64,000 nucleotides of DNA from Alcanivorax sp. 1008 (GCF_020667895.1 NZ_JAFMPS010000004.1:124001-188000); one strand, 5' to 3'; shown: positions 54,148-63,796, counted from the first letter of the stretch. Numbers and translations: made by a program. The notes: generated by a model not told the origin, from the letters alone.

Positions 54148-54627
54148 ATGACCCAGATTTCCCTTACCACTCCCATTCAGCTCAGTGACTGGCGCGATCA
54201 GGAACTGGCTGACCTTTTCGCCACCCTGCCAGTCGGCGCAGCACCATCAGGACACCTGCATGGAAAGCTGTTTGCTGTCCATGGCCTCACCTTTCTGCCC
54301 CGCCCGCTAGCCCGGGGGCTTTATGCCCTGCTATCTACCCCACTTAATCCGTGGCGCGGCAAGTCTTTCAGCAATGACAAAGGCAGTAATCATTTGCTGT
54401 GGCTGAACGGCCCGGCACTGGGCCATTACCACATCAGCCAGCAAACCGGCGCCGACGGGCAGCACTCTCTGTGGTTGGACTACAACGTCGAACGCAACCC
54501 GGCGCTACTGCGCCGTATCCGCGGCGAGGCACGGCAGCTACGCAAGGATCAGTGGCTGTGCCGCATGCTGTGGCAAACCGATCGCGGACAGACAACCCTG
54601 CTGTGGTTCACCTTGCAAGGAGAGTAA
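54148..54627 (+). CDS. Hypothetical protein preceding a GMC oxidoreductase
   Basis: A 159-residue protein I do not recognise. It has no signal peptide or membrane helix. Features are a central LNPWRGKSFSNDKGSNH segment, then alternating hydrophobic strands (LLWLNGPALGHYHI, HSLWLDYNVERNPALL) and many Trp, His and Arg residues, which suggests a small beta-rich ligand-binding fold. It ends two bases before the GTG start of the GMC gene, whose AAGGAG lies at its 3' end, so the two are co-transcribed. It may bind the oxidoreductase substrate, but that is only inference. Confidence 0.65.
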   Translation: MTQISLTTPIQLSDWRDQELADLFATLPVGAAPSGHLHGKLFAVHGLTFLPRPLARGLYALLSTPLNPWRGKSFSNDKGSNHLLWLNGPALGHYHISQQTGADGQHSLWLDYNVERNPALLRRIRGEARQLRKDQWLCRMLWQTDRGQTTLLWFTLQGE

Positions 54628-54628
54628 T

Positions 54629-56089
54629 GTGGTTGCCGAAAAGCACGACATCATTGTTATCGGCAGCGGCTTTGGCGGTGCCACCACCGCGGCAAAACTG
54701 GTTTCCGCCGGCGCCAAGGTGACTTTACTGGAGCGTGGTCCATGGCGTGACACGGATGCTATCCGCGCCGCCAACATCAGTGCACGGGCGCCACTACCAG
54801 CGGGAAAGAGTTTTTTCAGCCATGCGCTACGAAGGGTTTCTGCAAGCTGGCTGCCCGGCGGACAGATAAACCTGCATGGTGATGGCCTGTTTGATCTGCA
54901 TTACGACAGCCAGCTCAGCATGATCTGCAGCAGTGGTGTTGGCGGCGGCTCCCATGTTTATTCCGCCATGAATGTGCGCCCGGCAGAAGACTACTGGGAT
55001 GGACATCATGATGCCCTGTCAGGCACCACAATTGCCGCGCACTACGACTGGATTCTGGAAAAAATGGGCAGCCGCACAGTGGCCAGCAGCGACGCACTGG
55101 TGCCGAACAGCATCATCACCGACAGCCGCCGCCCAACATGGATGAACGTCGCCGGTGTGCGCCAGCCGGAAATGGGATTCCGGTTTGCTCGGGGGCGATT
55201 CAGCAACAACAGTTTTTTCGGCAGTCAGGACAACAGCAAAGTATCACTGGACGAGCGCCTGCTGCTGCCGCTGCTTGAGCGCGGGCTGAGCGTACGGGAC
55301 CGCCACGAAGTGATGGATATCTGCCAAACCGATCAAGGCTTCCGCCTCACCGTTAAGGACAATCAACACAACCGTATCCGCACCCTGCTGGCAGGACGCG
55401 TGGTGCTGGCCGCCGGCACACTTAACACGCTACGACTGCTATTTTCCAGCCGCGCCCACGGCAGCCTTAACGGCATGCCGGCACTCGGCCAACGTATCGG
55501 CGGCAACGGTGATGTACCGGCCTACTGGCCATGCAACGAAACCGGGCGGGACTATTCCACTGGCACACCCTGTCACGGTCGTTTTACTCTGCAAGATAAC
55601 CATACTGACCTGACTCGCTATGGCCTGAACGGTGTCGACCGGATTCCCATGCCATCCTCATTGCGGGCAAGACTGAAGCGAGACCTGGTACTAGTCGGCA
55701 TGGGCGCCGATCAGGGAGATGGCACGGCCAGCTGGCAAGGGAGCCGACTGAAACTGAATTACCCGCAACGCAACAGCTCCGTGCTGGCAGATATCTATAC
55801 CGCCTTTGACCGAATCAGCTCACTGAGCGGCAAGAAAGTATATTTTCTTCGCGATCGACCAATCACCGTGCATCCATTTGGTGGCGCACGCCTTGGCCAG
55901 AGTACGGCCGACAGCGTGATTAACGCATGCGGGGAAGTACACGACATCCCGGGACTGTTTATCGCCGATGGCAGCGCACTGCCAGCTGCGCCGGGTGTAC
56001 CGCCCTCGATGACCATTGCCGCCTGGGCAGGTCATATTGCAGCACAGCTTATTTCCTCGTCACCGTCAACACATCAGGAGGTCGCATGA
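54629..56089 (+). CDS. GMC-family FAD oxidoreductase, cytoplasmic type
   Basis: A 486-residue FAD oxidoreductase resembling the cholesterol-oxidase branch of the GMC family. The FAD-binding motif IVIGSGFGGATTAAKL is near the start. SGVGGGSHVYSAMNVRP contacts the flavin, and TVHPFGGARLGQSTAD and LFIADGSALPAAPGVPPSMT lie near the end, where a conserved His would be catalytic. It has no export signal, unlike the GMC protein at 38719. It starts at GTG 54629. Its stop overlaps the start of the AhpD-like gene (ATGA). Steroid, alcohol or terpenoid substrates are plausible, none proved. Confidence 0.85.
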   Translation: MVAEKHDIIVIGSGFGGATTAAKLVSAGAKVTLLERGPWRDTDAIRAANISARAPLPAGKSFFSHALRRVSASWLPGGQINLHGDGLFDLHYDSQLSMICSSGVGGGSHVYSAMNVRPAEDYWDGHHDALSGTTIAAHYDWILEKMGSRTVASSDALVPNSIITDSRRPTWMNVAGVRQPEMGFRFARGRFSNNSFFGSQDNSKVSLDERLLLPLLERGLSVRDRHEVMDICQTDQGFRLTVKDNQHNRIRTLLAGRVVLAAGTLNTLRLLFSSRAHGSLNGMPALGQRIGGNGDVPAYWPCNETGRDYSTGTPCHGRFTLQDNHTDLTRYGLNGVDRIPMPSSLRARLKRDLVLVGMGADQGDGTASWQGSRLKLNYPQRNSSVLADIYTAFDRISSLSGKKVYFLRDRPITVHPFGGARLGQSTADSVINACGEVHDIPGLFIADGSALPAAPGVPPSMTIAAWAGHIAAQLISSSPSTHQEVA

Positions 56090-56694
56090 GCGACATTCAA
56101 GCAGCCGTATTTCGCAAACGTACTTTTACCCTGCCGCTACTGGGCCGATCTCTGGCAGCTGCGGGCATCACCATGCCGATTCTCATCCATGCCCTGATTC
56201 GCCCCTCGTTGTCCCCGGCTTTGCGCGAGGAAATTATGCTCGCCGTGACAAGCGTTAATGATTGCCGCTATTGCAGCTGGGTGCACACAGGGCTGGCGCT
56301 GGAAAATGGTGTTGATATGGACTCCCTGAATGCGCTGCTTGGCCGCGATCTTGGCAGCGACCCTGGCAGCGTTGAAGAGCGAGAAGCAGTGGCCATTCTT
56401 TTCGGAAAACATTTTGCCGATAGCGTGCGCCATCCATCCAAAGTAGCTCGAGACAAACTGCAGCAGCATTTCAATGCCGGCGAGCGACGGGAAATCATGG
56501 CCTATATCCATGCCATCTATTTTGCCAACCTGACCGGCAACAGTGCGGACGCCGTGCTGGCGCGGCTACGCGGCCAAAAAACCGAGGGCAATTTGCTGGT
56601 GGAACTGATCGCTGCGTTGCTTGGCGCTCCGGTACTGGGAGCAATTTGGCTAAACAGTCGCCGCTCTGGCAAACCGGTTATGGCGGAGCTGTAA
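56086..56694 (+). CDS. AhpD-like carboxymuconolactone decarboxylase family protein
   Basis: A 202-residue helical protein of the AhpD/CMD superfamily. The redox motif is Cys60-x2-Cys63-x3-His67 (NDCRYCSWVHTGLA), preceded by Glu49 (LREEIMLAV). AhpD proteins use this site as a thiol peroxidase or disulfide reductase partner, so it may protect against hydrogen peroxide made by the GMC oxidase. The AGGAGG ribosome-binding site lies inside the GMC gene, five bases before ATG 56086. A longer frame to 55927 is only the GMC gene in another frame. Confidence 0.85.
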   Translation: MSDIQAAVFRKRTFTLPLLGRSLAAAGITMPILIHALIRPSLSPALREEIMLAVTSVNDCRYCSWVHTGLALENGVDMDSLNALLGRDLGSDPGSVEEREAVAILFGKHFADSVRHPSKVARDKLQQHFNAGERREIMAYIHAIYFANLTGNSADAVLARLRGQKTEGNLLVELIAALLGAPVLGAIWLNSRRSGKPVMAEL

Positions 56695-56722
56695 TACTTG
56701 AACAGACCAGCTGCAGAGGCCG

Positions 56723-57769
56723 TCAGCCGATGGTGCCCTGCGGAGGCTGCAACTCTGCTAATGGCCAGCGCGGCCGCACGCTGATTGCCAGGCTTTCAGC
56801 ATGTTCGCCGGCGGCCATACGCAGCGCCCCCGCGAAGGCAATCATGGCGCCGTTATCAGTGCAGTATTCCTGCCGCGGATAAAACACTCGCACATTTTTT
56901 TCGCCCAGCGCTTGTGCAAGGCGCGCACGCAGCCGTTTGTTAGCACTGACGCCACCGGCCATCACCAGCGTTTTCTGACCGGTTTGCTCCATGGCACGAC
57001 GGCATTTGATCACCAGCGTTTCTACCACCGCCTCTTCAAAGGCGCGGGCGATATCCGCCATATCCTGATCACTGAGTTTGCCGTCGGCATCACGGCAGCG
57101 GCTCATGGTGTTCATGGCAAAAGTTTTTAATCCGGAAAAACTGAAATCCAGGCCAGGCCGGTCAGTCATCGGGCGCGGGAAGGTGAAACGGGCCGGTTTG
57201 CCCTTTTCAGCCAGCGCAGCAATGCGCGGGCCGCCGGGATAGCCGAGCCCCATCATCTTGGCGACCTTATCAAAGGCTTCGCCAGCAGCATCATCGACGG
57301 ACTCGCCCAACGGGATATATTGACCCAGCGACTTCGCCTCCAGCAGCAGGGTATGGCCGCCACTGACCAGCAAGGCGACAAACGGGAACTGTGGCCCACC
57401 CTCCTCCAGCAGCGGCGCCAGCAAATGACCTTCCATATGGTGTACCGGCAGCGCCGGCACTCCCCAGCCAAAGGCCAGCGCTCTGGCAGTGGAGGCACCC
57501 ACCAGCAGGGCTCCGGCAAGACCTGGACCTGCGGTGTAGGCCACCCCATCAATATCTTCTGGCTGACAGCCAGCCTCCTCAAGCACTTGCCGGATCAATG
57601 GCAACACCCGGCGCACATGGTCACGACTGGCCAGCTCTGGCACTACCCCTCCGTACAGGGCGTGCAACTCCACCTGACTGAACAGGGCCTGACCGAGCAG
57701 GCCCTTATCGGTGTGATACAGGGCGATGCCGGTCTCGTCACAGCTGGTTTCAATGCCAAGAATGATCAT
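56723..57769 (-). CDS. tsaD: tRNA N6-threonylcarbamoyladenosine transferase TsaD
   Basis: Transfers threonylcarbamoyl to A37 of ANN-decoding tRNAs. The 348-residue protein begins [17 protein letters not shown] and has the metal-binding His111 and His115 in [18 protein letters not shown], and [19 protein letters not shown] 57769 gives this family start, although the SD sequence is weak. It is divergent from rpsU, the standard arrangement in Gammaproteobacteria, across a 191-base promoter region. Confidence 0.96.
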   Translation of the reverse strand: MIILGIETSCDETGIALYHTDKGLLGQALFSQVELHALYGGVVPELASRDHVRRVLPLIRQVLEEAGCQPEDIDGVAYTAGPGLAGALLVGASTARALAFGWGVPALPVHHMEGHLLAPLLEEGGPQFPFVALLVSGGHTLLLEAKSLGQYIPLGESVDDAAGEAFDKVAKMMGLGYPGGPRIAALAEKGKPARFTFPRPMTDRPGLDFSFSGLKTFAMNTMSRCRDADGKLSDQDMADIARAFEEAVVETLVIKCRRAMEQTGQKTLVMAGGVSANKRLRARLAQALGEKNVRVFYPRQEYCTDNGAMIAFAGALRMAAGEHAESLAISVRPRWPLAELQPPQGTIG

Positions 57770-57864
57770 GATCGAGGGTAATACCTGCCATGGCACAAGG
57801 GTGGGGGGAGCAAGGATAGCCGGGATTGGCAGTCGCTCACAGCAAATCGGACCATTTCTGCTGT

Positions 57865-57892
57865 TTGCAATCCGTCAAGGCTCGGGTAGAAT
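57865..57892 (+). promoter_or_regulatory. Predicted sigma-70 promoter of rpsU
   Basis: TTGCAA (57865-57870) and TAGAAT (57887-57892) have 16 bases between them, followed by a GC-rich start region (GCGCGCC) like that of growth-regulated ribosomal promoters. It lies about 68 bases before the rpsU ATG. Confidence 0.65.
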
Positions 57893-57960
57893 GCGCGCCT
57901 CTTTGTCGGTACCCGGTGGTATCGGCCCGTATTCAAGTACCCTCTGGAAGGTGATTGCGC

Positions 57961-58176
57961 ATGCCGCAAGTGAAAGTTAAAGAAGGCGAGCCGTTTGACG
58001 TTGCACTGCGTCGTTTCAAGCGTTCCTGCGAGAAGGCCGGTGTTCTGGCTGAAGTACGTCGCCGCGAGTTTTACGAAAAGCCGACCCAAGAGCGCAAGCG
58101 CAAAGCTGCTGCCGCTGTAAAGCGTCACCAGAAGAAGCTGCAGCGCGAACAGCTTAACCGCAAGCGTCTGTACTGA
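57961..58176 (+). CDS. rpsU: 30S ribosomal protein S21
   Basis: A small-subunit protein that assists initiation-complex formation. The 71-residue product is the standard length and sequence type: [20 protein letters not shown], the basic helix [16 protein letters not shown] and the tail [14 protein letters not shown] 57961 is the conserved start, and a TTG or ATG-like frame start at 57955 is not needed. It opens the macromolecular synthesis operon rpsU-yqeY-dnaG-rpoD. Confidence 0.98.
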   Translation: MPQVKVKEGEPFDVALRRFKRSCEKAGVLAEVRRREFYEKPTQERKRKAAAAVKRHQKKLQREQLNRKRLY

Positions 58177-58193
58177 TCCTTCGAGGAGAGGCC

Positions 58194-58640
58194 GTGAGCG
58201 CCCTCAAAGATCAGCTGACCAACGCGATGAAAGAGGCCATGCGGGCCAAGGATCAGCACCGGCTGACCGTAATCCGCATGGCTTTGGCGTCTCTGAAGCA
58301 AGTGGAAGTCGACGAGCGCATTGAGCTAGACGACGCCCGCGTGCTGGCCATCCTCGATAAGCAGATCAAGCAGCGCATCGACGCCAGCACCCAGTTCCGT
58401 GATGCCGGCCGCACCGATCTTTCCGACAAGGAAGATATCGAAGCGGCCATTTTGCGCGAATTTATGCCCGCCGCCCTGTCCCAGGACGAGATCAACAGCG
58501 CCATTGACGCAGCCATCGCCCAGGTTGGCGAAACCGGCATGCAGGCCATGGGCAAAGTGATGGCCATCCTCAAACCGCAACTGCAGGGCCGGGCTGATCT
58601 TGGCGCTGTCAGCGGTCAGGTCAAACAGCGGTTAGTCTGA
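58194..58640 (+). CDS. yqeY: GatB/YqeY domain protein
   Basis: A 148-residue protein of the YqeY family, related to the tail domain of GatB. It shows MKEAMRAKDQHRLTVIRMAL and VGETGMQAMGKVMAILKPQL, the typical helical pattern ending LGAVSGQVKQRLV. Its function is not settled, but an amidotransferase-like tRNA-binding role is proposed. GTG 58194 has GAGGAGAG upstream. It sits 17 bases after rpsU, as in many Gammaproteobacteria. A repeat element separates it from dnaG. Confidence 0.9.
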   Translation: MSALKDQLTNAMKEAMRAKDQHRLTVIRMALASLKQVEVDERIELDDARVLAILDKQIKQRIDASTQFRDAGRTDLSDKEDIEAAILREFMPAALSQDEINSAIDAAIAQVGETGMQAMGKVMAILKPQLQGRADLGAVSGQVKQRLV

Positions 58641-58678
58641 ACACCCTCCCTTTTTACGGTGTCGCAGTGATCTTCTAC

Positions 58679-58792
58679 GGTCTTTGCCGTGATCCTGTCC
58701 TTCCGGGACACGCCGTGAATACATCCCTGTAGGCTCCTCTCAGACATCCATGTCTTCGAGGGTCCCGGAAGGACAGAATCACGGCAAAGACC
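58679..58792. repeat. Large inverted repeat (REP/MITE-like element) between yqeY and dnaG
   Basis: Arms at 58679-58709 and 58762-58792 are 31 bases each and complementary except for one base (GGTCTTTGCCGTGAT at the left outer end pairs with ATCACGGCAAAGACC). The 52-base loop holds smaller hairpins, such as AGACAT-CC-ATGTCT (58742-58755). The segment CGCCGTGAATACATCCCTGTA resembles dispersed palindromic repeats of marine Gammaproteobacteria. It makes up about half of an otherwise empty 252-base gap. Confidence 0.75.
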
Positions 58793-58892
58793 TCGCATCG
58801 TGCAACTTTCATGTCCGCAAGAAGCGGGATGCGAGCCCAACCAGAAGCTTCTTCGGTTACACTGCCGCTTCGATCACCACACCCGACACCCC

Positions 58893-60791
58893 ATGGCCCG
58901 GATACCGGAAAATTTTGTTCAAGATCTACTCGCCCGTACCGACGTGGTGGAGCTGATCAATGCCCGGGTGCCGCTGAAAAAAGCCGGCCGAAACTGGATG
59001 GCCTGCTGCCCGTTTCATCAAGAGAAATCCCCATCCTTCACCGTTGCCCCGGACAAGCAGTTCTATTACTGCTTCGGCTGTGGCGCCACCGGCAATGCGG
59101 TGGGTTTCCTGATGGAATACGAGCGCCTTTCATTCCCGGAAGCCGTCAAACAGCTGGCCGACAAAGCCGGACTTGAAGTCCCCCGGGAAGATGACAACCG
59201 GCCACAACAAAGCGCTGCCCAGAAAAGCGCGCTGCAACAAATGTACGACCTGCTGGCCCGCGCCGATCTGTTTTTCCGGCAACAGCTGAAAAGCGCGCCG
59301 GAGCGCACAGTCGCTGTCGACTACCTGAAAGGGCGCGGCCTCAGCGGTGAAGTAGCAGCCCGTTACGGAGTGGGCTTTGCCCCGCCCGGCTTCGACAACC
59401 TGATGAGCGCCCTGTCACTGGACCAAAGCGGCCTGCAGCGGGCTGAAGAGGCCGGCCTGCTGGTACGTCGCGAGGACACGGGCCGGGTCTACGACAAATT
59501 CCGCGACCGCATAATGTTCCCCATCCGCGATGCCCGCGGCCGCACCATCGGCTTTGGTGGCCGGGTGCTGGGCGATGGCAAGCCGAAATACCTGAACTCC
59601 CCGGAAACCCCGGTATTCCATAAAGGTCGAGAGCTCTACGGCCTGTGGGAGTGGCGCCAGAGTCGCGACAAGCACAATCAGTTATTCGTGGTTGAAGGCT
59701 ATATGGATGTCATCGCTCTGGCTCAGCACGGCATCCCCAATGCGGTTGCCACCCTGGGCACCGCCACCAGTGGTGAGCATGCAGAGAAGCTGTTCAAACA
59801 GGTGGACGAAGTGGTGTTCTGCTTTGACGGCGATGAAGCCGGCCGGCGCGCCGCCTGGCGGGCTCTGGAGAACACCCTGCCGGTACTGGAAGACGGCAAG
59901 CAGGCCCGCTTCCTGTTTCTGCCCGATGGCGAAGACCCGGACACATTGGTGCGCCAGCAAGGGCGCGAAGCCCTGCTGGCTCTGGCCGCGGACGCCCCCG
60001 GCCTGGCCGAATACCTGTTCAACCATTTGTCTGAAGGCCTCAATATCAGCAGCGTAGACGGCCGCGCCCGGCTGGCGCGGCTGGCGCTACCGCTGATTCG
60101 CCTGCCCCGCGGCGAGTTCTACCGCAGCCTGCTGCGCAAGGAGCTGGCCAGCCTGACACGACTGGATGAGGCGGAGCTGGCCATACTGGCCAGCGACCCG
60201 GAGCCAACGCCACCAAGCGCCCCAAACACGCCCCCACAACAAGCTCATATGCCACCGGATTATGATGGCCCGCCACCATGGCTGGATGCAGAACCCGCGT
60301 ATCCCGATACCGGCACAGCCCCTCATCGGCGTCAACCGCAGCGCAGTGCAGCGCCCTCCAGGCGGCTACGCCTTTCACTGGTGGAGCGCCTGCTACTGAT
60401 TTTGGTTCAGCATCCGCAGATACTGAGTGAGTGCCCCCTGCCACCGGGCGTCGAAGAGCTGGAAGAGACACAGATGGACGTTCTCATTCAGGTCATCGAC
60501 CTGCTTACAGAACAACCAGAAATGCCCGGCCCGGCACTGCTGGGCGCGCTGATGGCAATGGATCAGGGCGAATTGATCGCCGAAGTGATGCGCCAATCCG
60601 AGCAGGTGCCGGCGGACGAAGCCGCCGCCCTGAATGACTGGCGTGGCGGCGTTACCGAGCTGGAAATCCGCTGGCTGGAGCAATCTCTGGATCGGGCCCG
60701 CCATGCCGAGAGCCCGGATATCCACCTGCTGGCAAAACTCAGCACCCAGCTGGCCGCCGCCCGCCAACACCAGCGCCGCCGCCTCGACTGA
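58893..60791 (+). CDS. dnaG: DNA primase
   Basis: Makes RNA primers for DNA replication. The 632-residue protein has the N-terminal zinc ribbon with Cys39, His42, Cys60 and Cys63 (CPFHQEK, YYCFGCGATG). The RNA-polymerase core with TOPRIM motifs (VEGYMDVIALAQHGIPNA, then FDGDEAGRRAAWRAL) is followed by a C-terminal DnaB-binding helical domain after a Pro-rich linker (about residue 455-520). ATG 58893 gives the family start, MARIPENFV, and its SD is poor, a known trait of dnaG. It belongs to the rpsU-rpoD operon, though an inverted repeat lies in front of it. Confidence 0.96.
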   Translation: MARIPENFVQDLLARTDVVELINARVPLKKAGRNWMACCPFHQEKSPSFTVAPDKQFYYCFGCGATGNAVGFLMEYERLSFPEAVKQLADKAGLEVPREDDNRPQQSAAQKSALQQMYDLLARADLFFRQQLKSAPERTVAVDYLKGRGLSGEVAARYGVGFAPPGFDNLMSALSLDQSGLQRAEEAGLLVRREDTGRVYDKFRDRIMFPIRDARGRTIGFGGRVLGDGKPKYLNSPETPVFHKGRELYGLWEWRQSRDKHNQLFVVEGYMDVIALAQHGIPNAVATLGTATSGEHAEKLFKQVDEVVFCFDGDEAGRRAAWRALENTLPVLEDGKQARFLFLPDGEDPDTLVRQQGREALLALAADAPGLAEYLFNHLSEGLNISSVDGRARLARLALPLIRLPRGEFYRSLLRKELASLTRLDEAELAILASDPEPTPPSAPNTPPQQAHMPPDYDGPPPWLDAEPAYPDTGTAPHRRQPQRSAAPSRRLRLSLVERLLLILVQHPQILSECPLPPGVEELEETQMDVLIQVIDLLTEQPEMPGPALLGALMAMDQGELIAEVMRQSEQVPADEAAALNDWRGGVTELEIRWLEQSLDRARHAESPDIHLLAKLSTQLAAARQHQRRRLD

Positions 60792-60832
60792 CCATTACGC
60801 AGCTGTGGCTGGCGAGCAGAGGCAAAGCAGCC

Positions 60833-60838
60833 TATAAT
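60833..60838 (+). promoter_or_regulatory. Perfect -10 box of an rpoD promoter
   Basis: TATAAT at 60833-60838 followed by GCGCGG, 87 bases before the rpoD ATG. The -35 region at the right spacing (TGGCGA, 60810-60815) is weak, so an activator may be needed. Confidence 0.6.
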
Positions 60839-60858
60839 GCGCGGTTTCTCAGCACCCT

Positions 60859-60905
60859 GAGGGGAACGACAGTCGCGCCCCGTGGTCAGTGCTGTCATCC
60901 CCCTC
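60859..60905 (+). promoter_or_regulatory. Stem-loop in the rpoD 5' leader
   Basis: GAGGGG (60859-60864) pairs with CCCCTC (60900-60905), then after a small internal loop GACAG (60868-60872) pairs with CTGTC (60892-60896). This coaxial stem ends 20 bases before the rpoD start and could influence its translation. Confidence 0.5.
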
Positions 60906-60924
60906 GTTCTCACAGGCATAATTC

Positions 60925-62826
60925 ATGGCAACCGAGAAAGAGCAGCAACAATCCCAGCTCAAGCTGTTGATCACCCTTGGCAAGGAACAGGGCTACCTGA
61001 CCTACGCCGAGGTGAATGACCACCTGCCGGATTCGATTACCGATACGGATCAGGTCGAAGACATCATCCAGATGATCAACGACATGGGCATCCCGGTAGT
61101 CGAAAAGGCTTCCGATGCCGAACAGCTGCTGATGGACGAAAGTCCAGACAGCGGCGATGAAGTGGCCGCCGAGGAAGCCGCCGCCGTACTTGCCGCAGTA
61201 GAGAATGAACCAGGCCGGACCACCGACCCGGTGCGTATGTATATGCGCGAGATGGGCACGGTCGAACTGCTCACCCGTGAAGGCGAAATCGAAATTGCCA
61301 AACGTATCGAAGAAGGCATCCGCGAAGTTATGCACGCGGCAGCTTTCTGGCCCGGCGTTATCGAAACTGTTGTCGCCGAGTTCGACCGAGTTGCCACAGA
61401 AGAGCGGCGCCTGTCGGATATCATTGCCGGCTATCTTGATCCCAACGATGATGGCGCCGCTGCCGTAACCACCGGCAATCACAACGGCAGCAATAACCGT
61501 GACGAACCATCCTTTGCGGCAAAGGCAAAAGCGAAAGCTGCTGGCGAAGAAACGGACGATGACGACTCAGATAGCGATGACGATTCGGACGAAGATGATG
61601 GCAGCCTGGATCCGGTATTGGCGGCCGAGCGCTTCAACGAGCTGAAGAGCCGCTTCGAAAAACTTCAGAAGTCCCTGAAGCGCAATGGCCGCGACCACAA
61701 CAGTAGCGCCAAAGCTCTTGAGTCTCTGGCCGAGCATTTCACCCTGTTCAAGCTGGTTCCAAGGATTTATGACGACCTGCTACGTCAAGTCCGCACCTCC
61801 CTCGATATGATTCGCAAGTTGGAAAAAGAAATTATGCTGGCCGCGGTAAAGCGTGGTCGTATGCCGCGAGCTGACTTCATATCTACCTTCCCCGGCAATG
61901 AGTCCAACTTGTCCTGGGTTGACGAAGTAACCAGCAGCAAAAAATCCAAGGCTTGGGCAGATAGCCTGAAAGCCGTGCGCGAAGATATCGCACGAGCTCA
62001 GCGCCGCGTGCAGCAATTGGAAGAAAAATTTGGCATGCCGGTTTCCGAAATCAAGGAAATCAACCGACGCGTATCCATTGGCGAGGCCAAAGCGCGTCGC
62101 GCCAAGAAAGAAATGGTCGAAGCCAACCTGCGTCTGGTTATCTCGATTGCCAAAAAATACACCAACCGTGGCCTGCAGTTCCTCGACCTGATTCAGGAGG
62201 GCAACATCGGCCTGATGAAAGCGGTAGATAAATTCGAGTACCGTCGCGGTTACAAGTTCTCAACCTATGCCACCTGGTGGATTCGTCAGGCAATCACCCG
62301 TTCGATTGCTGATCAGGCCCGCACCATCCGTATCCCGGTACACATGATCGAGACAATCAACAAGATCAATCGGGTGCAGCGTCAGATGCTGCAGGAAATG
62401 GGCCGAGAGCCCACTCCGGAAGAACTGGGCGTGCGCCTGGAAATGCCGGAAGACAAGGTTCGCAAGGTGCTGAAAATCGCCAAAGAGCCGATCTCCATGG
62501 AAACGCCAATTGGCGATGATGAAGACTCGAGCCTGGGTGATTTCATCGAGGACGGCACCATCGAGTCGCCCATTGACCGAGCCACCATGATTGGCCTGGA
62601 AGAAGCGACCCGTGAAGTGCTGGCCAACCTGACCGGCCGGGAAGCGAAAGTGCTGCGCATGCGTTTCGGCATCGATATGAATACCGATCACACCCTGGAA
62701 GAAGTCGGCAAGCAGTTCGACGTCACCCGTGAGCGGATCCGTCAGATCGAAGCCAAGGCGCTGCGTAAGCTGCGTCATCCGTCACGCTCGGAGCACCTGC
62801 GCAGCTTCCTCGACGGTGACAACTAA
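60925..62826 (+). CDS. rpoD: RNA polymerase sigma factor RpoD (sigma-70)
   Basis: The housekeeping sigma factor. The 633-residue protein has region 1.1 (about 1-80, [21 protein letters not shown]), region 1.2 ([22 protein letters not shown]), and a large acidic non-conserved insert. Region 2 carries the -10 recognition segment ([21 protein letters not shown]), followed by region 3 and region 4.2 with the [23 protein letters not shown]. It ends LRSFLDGDN. The insert contains an acidic run ([19 protein letters not shown]). It ends the macromolecular synthesis operon, has its own -10 box, and is closed by an intrinsic terminator and a tRNA. Confidence 0.98.
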   Translation: MATEKEQQQSQLKLLITLGKEQGYLTYAEVNDHLPDSITDTDQVEDIIQMINDMGIPVVEKASDAEQLLMDESPDSGDEVAAEEAAAVLAAVENEPGRTTDPVRMYMREMGTVELLTREGEIEIAKRIEEGIREVMHAAAFWPGVIETVVAEFDRVATEERRLSDIIAGYLDPNDDGAAAVTTGNHNGSNNRDEPSFAAKAKAKAAGEETDDDDSDSDDDSDEDDGSLDPVLAAERFNELKSRFEKLQKSLKRNGRDHNSSAKALESLAEHFTLFKLVPRIYDDLLRQVRTSLDMIRKLEKEIMLAAVKRGRMPRADFISTFPGNESNLSWVDEVTSSKKSKAWADSLKAVREDIARAQRRVQQLEEKFGMPVSEIKEINRRVSIGEAKARRAKKEMVEANLRLVISIAKKYTNRGLQFLDLIQEGNIGLMKAVDKFEYRRGYKFSTYATWWIRQAITRSIADQARTIRIPVHMIETINKINRVQRQMLQEMGREPTPEELGVRLEMPEDKVRKVLKIAKEPISMETPIGDDEDSSLGDFIEDGTIESPIDRATMIGLEEATREVLANLTGREAKVLRMRFGIDMNTDHTLEEVGKQFDVTRERIRQIEAKALRKLRHPSRSEHLRSFLDGDN

Positions 62827-62847
62827 GTTCCTCTGAGGTAAAAACAG

Positions 62848-62877
62848 CACCGGTCCGCTCGGGCCGGTGTTTCTTTC
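62848..62877 (+). terminator. Intrinsic terminator of rpoD
   Basis: Bases 62848-62856 and 62861-62869 form a 9-bp stem with one G-T pair and a four-base loop (CACCGG opening, CCGGTG closing), followed by TTTCTTTC. The tRNA begins at the very next base. Confidence 0.88.
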
Positions 62878-62954
<77 letters not shown>

Positions 62955-62961
62955 AATCCTG

Positions 62962-63678
62962 TTAAGGCGCTTTGTAGCCGAACTCAGCGATGTCGTCTTT
63001 GCACACCCTCTGAATCAGCTCAATTCCCTCATCAAAATCGGCGAATAACTCTTTAGCCCCTGCATTCTTCGGGCGGTGGCCTTTCTTCGCACCGAACGAG
63101 CGAAACTCATCGGGCAGCGTTGCGGGGAGACCTAGCTTCTCGGCGAGAGTCGTCAAGTCTTCCTGAAGATGCTCGAATCGAACCATAAACTCTGTCACCG
63201 GCTTGCCATCAATCTCGGTGCGTTTGCGATTGCGGCCCAACGCCTCGGGATCCTTGAACAAAAAGCTGCGAAACTCCGCAAGGTCCAGATCCTCACGATG
63301 ACGATTACGCCAGAAAAAGCGACTTACGGCGCGATCAAAAGGGCTCCGCACAATCGAGAACTTGAAGTAGCTTTGCCAAACATCTGCCGGCACCTGATCG
63401 CGAATATCCTTTGCCCATATATGGTTAAAGAACTTGCTGACAGGCTGCCGCTTTCTGATGCGAGTCACGTAATCACCAAAGGAGTACTCAGCAATCGGCT
63501 TAAGATAATGCTGCGGACCACGATAACCCAGGGATCGCCGCACCTCCTCATCCACCGAGCTGATGGGGGTGATGATATCCTCTTCGCCACAGTACTTTGA
63601 AAGGGCTATTTCAAGACTAGTACCTGCTGTCTTACAGGTCTTGATAAAAATGAACTTGTGCTTGTGTGACAGAATCAC
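62962..63678 (-). CDS. Sulfotransferase family protein
   Basis: A 238-residue sulfotransferase-like protein (sulfotransfer_2 type). It has the PAPS 5'-phosphosulfate loop in FIFIKTCKTAGTSLEIAL, the 3'-phosphate-binding IVRSPFDRAVSRFFW, and a His-containing HIWAKDIRDQ segment. Such enzymes sulfate sugars or other acceptors. GTG 63678 has GAGGGG nine bases upstream. It ends seven bases from the 3' end of the CAU tRNA, convergent with it, and codes in a less GC-rich style than its neighbours, which hints at acquisition. No carbohydrate operon surrounds it here. Confidence 0.75.
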   Translation of the reverse strand: MILSHKHKFIFIKTCKTAGTSLEIALSKYCGEEDIITPISSVDEEVRRSLGYRGPQHYLKPIAEYSFGDYVTRIRKRQPVSKFFNHIWAKDIRDQVPADVWQSYFKFSIVRSPFDRAVSRFFWRNRHREDLDLAEFRSFLFKDPEALGRNRKRTEIDGKPVTEFMVRFEHLQEDLTTLAEKLGLPATLPDEFRSFGAKKGHRPKNAGAKELFADFDEGIELIQRVCKDDIAEFGYKAP

Positions 63679-63796
63679 GCCCGATACCCCTCTCCCCGCA
63701 GAGAACTGATTCTAGGCATAGCCGCAGATATTGTAAAACCAATACCAATGGACGGCCGCAAAGCAGTGGCAACGATGTAAAGCGAGAGGCCGGATC

